Source: Achromobacter spanius (GTDB lineage: Bacteria > Pseudomonadota > Gammaproteobacteria > Burkholderiales > Burkholderiaceae_B). Taken from it: a stretch of 64,000 nt of DNA. Position 1 is the stretch's first letter; every line of letters begins with the position of its first letter. The position numbers and the translations under genes were made by a program. The notes beneath the pieces were generated by a model. The model did no database searches and was not told where the DNA came from. It was given only the letters and a program-made list of their open reading frames with translations. Location: assembly GCF_003994415.1 (NCBI RefSeq), contig NZ_CP034689.1:3906001-3970000 (forward strand), written 5' to 3'. Shown here piece after piece: positions 60,307 through 64,000 of the stretch.

Positions 60307-61277
60307 TGGGACTCCTTGTGCCGACGCGCCTGCCACGGCCCCGGCAAGCCGGCAAGACCCGCCGGCAGAAAACGCAGGATGAGGATCAGCGCCGCGCCAT
60401 AGAAAATGTGCTGCGTTTGCACCGCACCGCGAAACAGCTCCGGCAGCGGCGTCAGCACCATCGCGCCGATCAGGCCGCCCCATACCGAACGGCGCCCGCC
60501 GATGACCAGCATGATGATGAAGCCGATGGAGATGCTGACGTTGAACGACTCGGGCGACACGTAGCCCACATAGCGTGCCTGCAATGCCCCACCCACCGAC
60601 GCCAGCGCGCAGCCGGCCACAAAGGCGCAAAGCTGGATGCGGCGTACGCTTAAGCCCGTGGATTCCGCCAGCGCCGGGTTCTCCGCGACCGCATCGATGG
60701 CATGGCCGAAGGGCCGCTTGGCCACCGCGTTCAAGAGCGCCACGGAGGCCAGCGCCACGCACAGCGCCAAACCATAGAAGCTGGCGCGCGTATCGAATAC
60801 GAATCCCGCCAGCGCGGCTGGCAGAATGCCGGCAATGCCATTGGCGCCGCCCGACCAGGACGAGCCATCCAGAAGGATCAAGCGCACCAGTTCGCCGAAG
60901 GCAAAGGTGACCAGCACGAAGTACACGCCCTTCAAGCGCAGGATGATTGCGCCCAACGCCAACGCCACCAGCGCAGTCAGCACCACCCCGGCCAGCGTGG
61001 ACGGCAGGAAGCTCCAGCCCAGCAGGCGCGTGGCCAATACCGAGCCGTAGGCGCCCAGCGCAACGAAAGCGGCGTGCCCTAGCGACAACTGCCCGCAGCG
61101 CGCGATCAGCGCCAGCCCGTTGACGATCAACACATTCAGGCAAGTCAGGACTGCCAGGTGCTGCACGAATGGCCCCGCGAACCAGGGCGCGACCGCGGCC
61201 ACGGCCAGGGCCGCCCACAACAGCCAGCGCCAGGGCGCGGGCCGCGCCACGTCGGCTTGTAGAGAAAGTTCCGTCAT
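60303..61277 (-). CDS. livM: ABC transporter permease, LivM-type
   Basis: The 324-aa permease has about eight to ten helices and the LivM signatures ARCGQLSLGHAAFVALGAYG, LRLKGVYFVLVTFAFGELVR and VIGGRRSVWGGLIGAMVLT. It lies between livH and livG with tight spacing. It forms the channel together with LivH. Confidence 0.94.
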   Translation of the reverse strand: MTELSLQADVARPAPWRWLLWAALAVAAVAPWFAGPFVQHLAVLTCLNVLIVNGLALIARCGQLSLGHAAFVALGAYGSVLATRLLGWSFLPSTLAGVVLTALVALALGAIILRLKGVYFVLVTFAFGELVRLILLDGSSWSGGANGIAGILPAALAGFVFDTRASFYGLALCVALASVALLNAVAKRPFGHAIDAVAENPALAESTGLSVRRIQLCAFVAGCALASVGGALQARYVGYVSPESFNVSISIGFIIMLVIGGRRSVWGGLIGAMVLTPLPELFRGAVQTQHIFYGAALILILRFLPAGLAGLPGPWQARRHKESQ

Positions 61278-61280
61278 GGC

Positions 61281-62150
61281 TTATGCCTCCCCTCGGCCAA
61301 GCAGCCCTTTGGGCCGCACCACCAGCATCACGATTACGACCGCGAAGATCAGCATGTCCGCCGTGCTGCTTTGAAACAGCAGGCTGCCGTAGCTTTCGGC
61401 CAGGCCCAGCGCCAGGCCCGCGACCGCCGCGCCAGGTATGCTGCCCAACCCGCCCAGAATGACCACGATGAACGCTTTCAGCAGCGGCGTGGCGCCCACG
61501 AAGGGCGACACCGAGAACAGCGGCGCCATCAGCGCGCCCGCCACCGCCGCCAGTCCCACGCCCAGCCCAAAGCCCAAGGGGTAATAGATGCGCGAACGGA
61601 TGCCCTGGATGCCGGCAATCTCAAAGTCCTCCACCACCGCGCGCAAGGCGCGTCCCGGGCGCGAATGGCGCAGAAAGCCATACAGCAAGGCCAGCGCCAG
61701 CAAGGCGAACACCACCACATACACACGCGACAGCGGGATGACCAGCTTGCCCATGCGCGCCGTGCCCTGGGCGACGGCGGGCATGGACAAGGGGTCGGGG
61801 CCGAAAAACATCAAGGCCAGGTTCTGCAAGATCATCGCCAGGCCGATGGTGGCGATCATGCCGTTCAGCTCATCCCGCCGAAACGGTTTGAGCACGCCCC
61901 ATTCCAACACCGCGCCGCCCGCCACCGCCAAGGCGAAGGTCAGCGCCACGGCGGGCAGGAAGGTGAAGCCCGCCTGCGTCGTCAGGTAATAAGCGCCAAA
62001 CGCGCCCAGCATGTAGAACTCGCCGTGGGCGAAGTTCACCATCCGCATGACGCCGAACACCAGCGTGAAGCCCACGGCCATCAGCAGGTACAGCAGCCCC
62101 ACGATCAAGCCGTTGATCGTGGCCTGCGTTAACAAAATGCTCCAATCCAC
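61281..62150 (-). CDS. livH: ABC transporter permease, LivH-type
   Basis: The 289-aa permease has the LivH plan: TQATINGLIVGLLYLLMAVG, GVMRMVNFAHGEFYMLGAFG, IATIGLAMILQNLALMFFGP and VVILGGLGSIPGAAVAGLAL. It ends 3 bp before livM. It is paired with LivM in the inner membrane. Confidence 0.94.
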   Translation of the reverse strand: MDWSILLTQATINGLIVGLLYLLMAVGFTLVFGVMRMVNFAHGEFYMLGAFGAYYLTTQAGFTFLPAVALTFALAVAGGAVLEWGVLKPFRRDELNGMIATIGLAMILQNLALMFFGPDPLSMPAVAQGTARMGKLVIPLSRVYVVVFALLALALLYGFLRHSRPGRALRAVVEDFEIAGIQGIRSRIYYPLGFGLGVGLAAVAGALMAPLFSVSPFVGATPLLKAFIVVILGGLGSIPGAAVAGLALGLAESYGSLLFQSSTADMLIFAVVIVMLVVRPKGLLGRGEA

Positions 62151-62168
62151 GTGGCATCCCCCGCCGCG

Positions 62169-63332
62169 CTAGCGGCATCCCTCGACGGTGCAGCGCGCGC
62201 GGATCACCTCGCGGCCATCCTTGACCTCGGCCACATAGAACGGCGCGTTCAACTGGTGGTTGATGCCGTACATGGCCTTGCCGGTCCAACTGAGCTTGCC
62301 CAGCGATCCATCAAAGCCATCCAGCTTTTCCAGTTCGGCGCGCACGCGGTCCGTGTCTTCCACGGTGCCGGCGCGGCGCATGGCCTCGAACAGCATGTTG
62401 GTGCCGTCATAAAAAGCCGGGCTGAAGCCGTTCATCGAATGCTTGTACTTGGCGGCGTAGCGCTCGGCGTAGGCCTTGGTGGCGGGCAGTTCCGGATCCA
62501 TCGGCGTGTGCACCAGCATGCCTTCGGTCGCGGCTTTGCCGGCCACGTTCACGATCTCTTGCGTGGCGGGGCCGCCGGTGCGCACGATGCGCCCCTCGAA
62601 GCCCAGTTCGCGCGCCTGCTTGACGATCAAGCCCGCCGTGGTGGGCGAATTGCCGTCCAGTTCGATGGCGTCAATGCCGCGCGCCATCATGCGTGTCAGC
62701 ACGGGCACGAAGTCGACGCGGTCGCGTTCAAAGAATTCTTTCACGGACAAGGCCGCGCCCGCCTTCTTGTACGCGGCTTCCAGGTCCAACGCGATTTGCT
62801 GGCCCGTCTCGTCGTTGGGAAACAGTGCGCCGACCTTGCGCAGGCCCTGCGACTTGACCACCCAGTCGATCTGCGGCTGCGACACCTCGGCGGTGGTGAC
62901 GTTGGGGCGGAACGTAAACGGCTTGTCGGCGGCCAAGGCCTTGGCGGTAAAGCCCAGTGTCATCACAATGACCTTGTTCTTTTCGGTCATGGGCTGAATG
63001 GCCAGCACGGGCGCCGACCCCACCGGGCCGATCACGTAGCGCACCTTGTCTTCAAACACCAGGCGGTTGGCCACGGTCACGGCTTCGTTGGCCTGATATT
63101 TGTCGTCGTAGGCCACGACCTCAACGCGGTACTTCTTGCCGCCTACTTCCAGCCCGCCGGCCTCGTTCACCTGATCCGCCGCAATCTCGGCGGCGTTCTT
63201 CATGCCCTGCCCCCAGGCCGCGCCCGCACCGGAAAGCGTAACCAAGGCGCCCAGTTTCAGCGTGTCTTGCGCCTGGACGGCGGGAACTGCGGCCAAGGCG
63301 AACATGCCGGCCAGAATGATCGGATAACGCAT
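62169..63332 (-). CDS. livK: ABC transporter substrate-binding protein, LivK-type
   Basis: The 387-aa periplasmic protein has a signal peptide (MRYPIILAGMFALAAVPAVQ-A) and the Peripla_BP_6 pattern: LGALVTLSGAGAAWGQGMKN, YVIGPVGSAPVLAIQPMTEK, KVGALFPNDETGQQIALDLE, AIELDGNSPTTAGLIVKQAR and FSPAFYDGTNMLFEAMRR. Such receptors bind amino acids, amides, aromatics or other acids. Its partners are a hydrolase upstream and a lactonase-like enzyme downstream, so a lactone, ester or amide is as likely as an amino acid. Two cysteines near the end (ARCTVEGCR) could form a disulfide. Confidence 0.93.
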   Translation of the reverse strand: MRYPIILAGMFALAAVPAVQAQDTLKLGALVTLSGAGAAWGQGMKNAAEIAADQVNEAGGLEVGGKKYRVEVVAYDDKYQANEAVTVANRLVFEDKVRYVIGPVGSAPVLAIQPMTEKNKVIVMTLGFTAKALAADKPFTFRPNVTTAEVSQPQIDWVVKSQGLRKVGALFPNDETGQQIALDLEAAYKKAGAALSVKEFFERDRVDFVPVLTRMMARGIDAIELDGNSPTTAGLIVKQARELGFEGRIVRTGGPATQEIVNVAGKAATEGMLVHTPMDPELPATKAYAERYAAKYKHSMNGFSPAFYDGTNMLFEAMRRAGTVEDTDRVRAELEKLDGFDGSLGKLSWTGKAMYGINHQLNAPFYVAEVKDGREVIRARCTVEGCR

Positions 63333-63382
63333 GATGTCTCCTGAGGGGTCGCGGGCATGGTTGCCCGTCGGTTATGCCTGCG

Positions 63383-64000
63383 CTATAGGCGGGCGATGGC
63401 GTCCAGCACCGGCAGGACATAGCCGCGAAACTGCTGGGGGTTTTCGCTCATGGGGAAATGCCCCAACTCGCGCATGACGGTGACCTGCGCGCCGGGAATG
63501 CTGGCGGCGGTGCGCAGGGTGTCTTCCGGCGTGCAAGAGAAGTCGTATTCCCCCGTCAGCAGAAAGAGCGGGCAGCGATCGGTGCGGATGCCATCCAGCC
63601 GGCCCCGCAGATCACCATCCACGCGATAGAAATACAGGTCGCCGCGAAACACACCGGGGCCACCTTGCATGTACTGCCACAGGGTTTCTTGGCGATGGAC
63701 CTCGGGGGACTGCGGCGCGACCAAGCCGGACACCAGCGCGGCACAAACCTCGCCGCCATGGATGTCGCCACGATGCAACCACGATGTGTCGTACCAGGGT
63801 TGTTGGAAGTCCGCCGCTTCCACTCCGATCAGCGCGCGAAAGTGATCAGCATGCTGATGCGCAAGCTGCAACACGATGCGCCCGCCGATCGAGCAGCCGA
63901 TCAAAGCCGGGCGGTCCAGTGCCAAGGCTTGGCAAAACGCCATCACGGTTTCTACATAAAGCTCGGTGGACAGGCGGTATTCCTCGTCCTGCCAGCCGGG
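63383..64000 (-). CDS. Alpha/beta hydrolase, partial
   Basis: The gene runs off the window's right edge. The visible 205 codons contain the nucleophile elbow GCSIGGRIVLQLA (GxSxG), an acid region around LTGEYDFSCTPEDTLRTAA and the His region MRELGHFPMSENPQQFRGYV, so the Ser-Asp-His triad is complete. This resembles esterase/lactonase members that occur in catabolic operons. It is read in the same direction as livK, 50 bp upstream of it, and is probably the first visible gene of the liv operon. Confidence 0.9.
   Translation of the reverse strand, partial: PGWQDEEYRLSTELYVETVMAFCQALALDRPALIGCSIGGRIVLQLAHQHADHFRALIGVEAADFQQPWYDTSWLHRGDIHGGEVCAALVSGLVAPQSPEVHRQETLWQYMQGGPGVFRGDLYFYRVDGDLRGRLDGIRTDRCPLFLLTGEYDFSCTPEDTLRTAASIPGAQVTVMRELGHFPMSENPQQFRGYVLPVLDAIARL

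Overview
The window is GC-rich, densely coded bacterial DNA, most like the Alcaligenaceae of the Betaproteobacteria (an Achromobacter/Bordetella relative). The pointers are a Bug-family tripartite tricarboxylate binding protein, an FhaB/FhaC-like two-partner secretion locus with CDI toxin modules, an RhtX/FptX-type siderophore importer, and a nirBD operon with a NIT-ANTAR regulator. I see no rRNA, tRNA or CRISPR array. All functional calls come from reading the sequence; no searches were run.

Layout. 1-1.9 kb: start of an FAD oxidoreductase, a divergent XRE-cupin regulator and a flavodoxin-like reductase. 2.0-2.1 kb: remnant of a low-affinity iron permease. 2.17-10.2 kb: nitrite-assimilation operon nirB-nirD-nirC-(PP2C phosphatase/Ser-Thr kinase fusion)-cobA-nasR-like. 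It is preceded by a candidate NtrC site, a sigma-54 promoter and a leader with an intrinsic terminator that the NIT-ANTAR protein probably antiterminates. 10.3-12.4 kb: a MarR regulator and a DHA2-type MFS pump, each with the same palindrome upstream. 12.5-20.2 kb: a LacI regulator divergent from a TRAP transporter, a VOC protein, a RuBisCO-like protein and a DUF1537 acid-sugar kinase, probably an acid-sugar catabolic operon.

20.2-42.5 kb is the accessory region. It holds an IS256 element with an 8-bp target duplication, a broken IS3-type transposase interrupted by a second IS3 element, and a CDI locus on the minus strand. cdiB is intact. cdiA (about 3,500 codons) is split by one in-frame TAG. 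Its C-terminus looks like a PD-(D/E)XK nuclease and is followed by an immunity gene. Downstream lies a graveyard of orphan modules: an apparently intact Ntox21-like toxin with its immunity gene, a frameshifted fragment, and a mosaic copy cut by the IS3 element. Low-GC genes of unknown or immunity type are mixed in.

42.8-47.6 kb: comEC and a Fur-type TonB receptor. 47.7-52.9 kb: a LacI-controlled catabolic cluster (two SDRs, a cupin, a VOC protein, a Bug binding protein, an NTF2-like protein). 53.1-57.9 kb: a siderophore-uptake operon (AraC regulator, TonB receptor, cupin, RhtX-like importer) with a Fur box. 58.0-64.0 kb: a branched-chain-amino-acid-type ABC importer (livKHMGF) between an alpha/beta hydrolase and a lactonase-like metallo-hydrolase, read as one operon.
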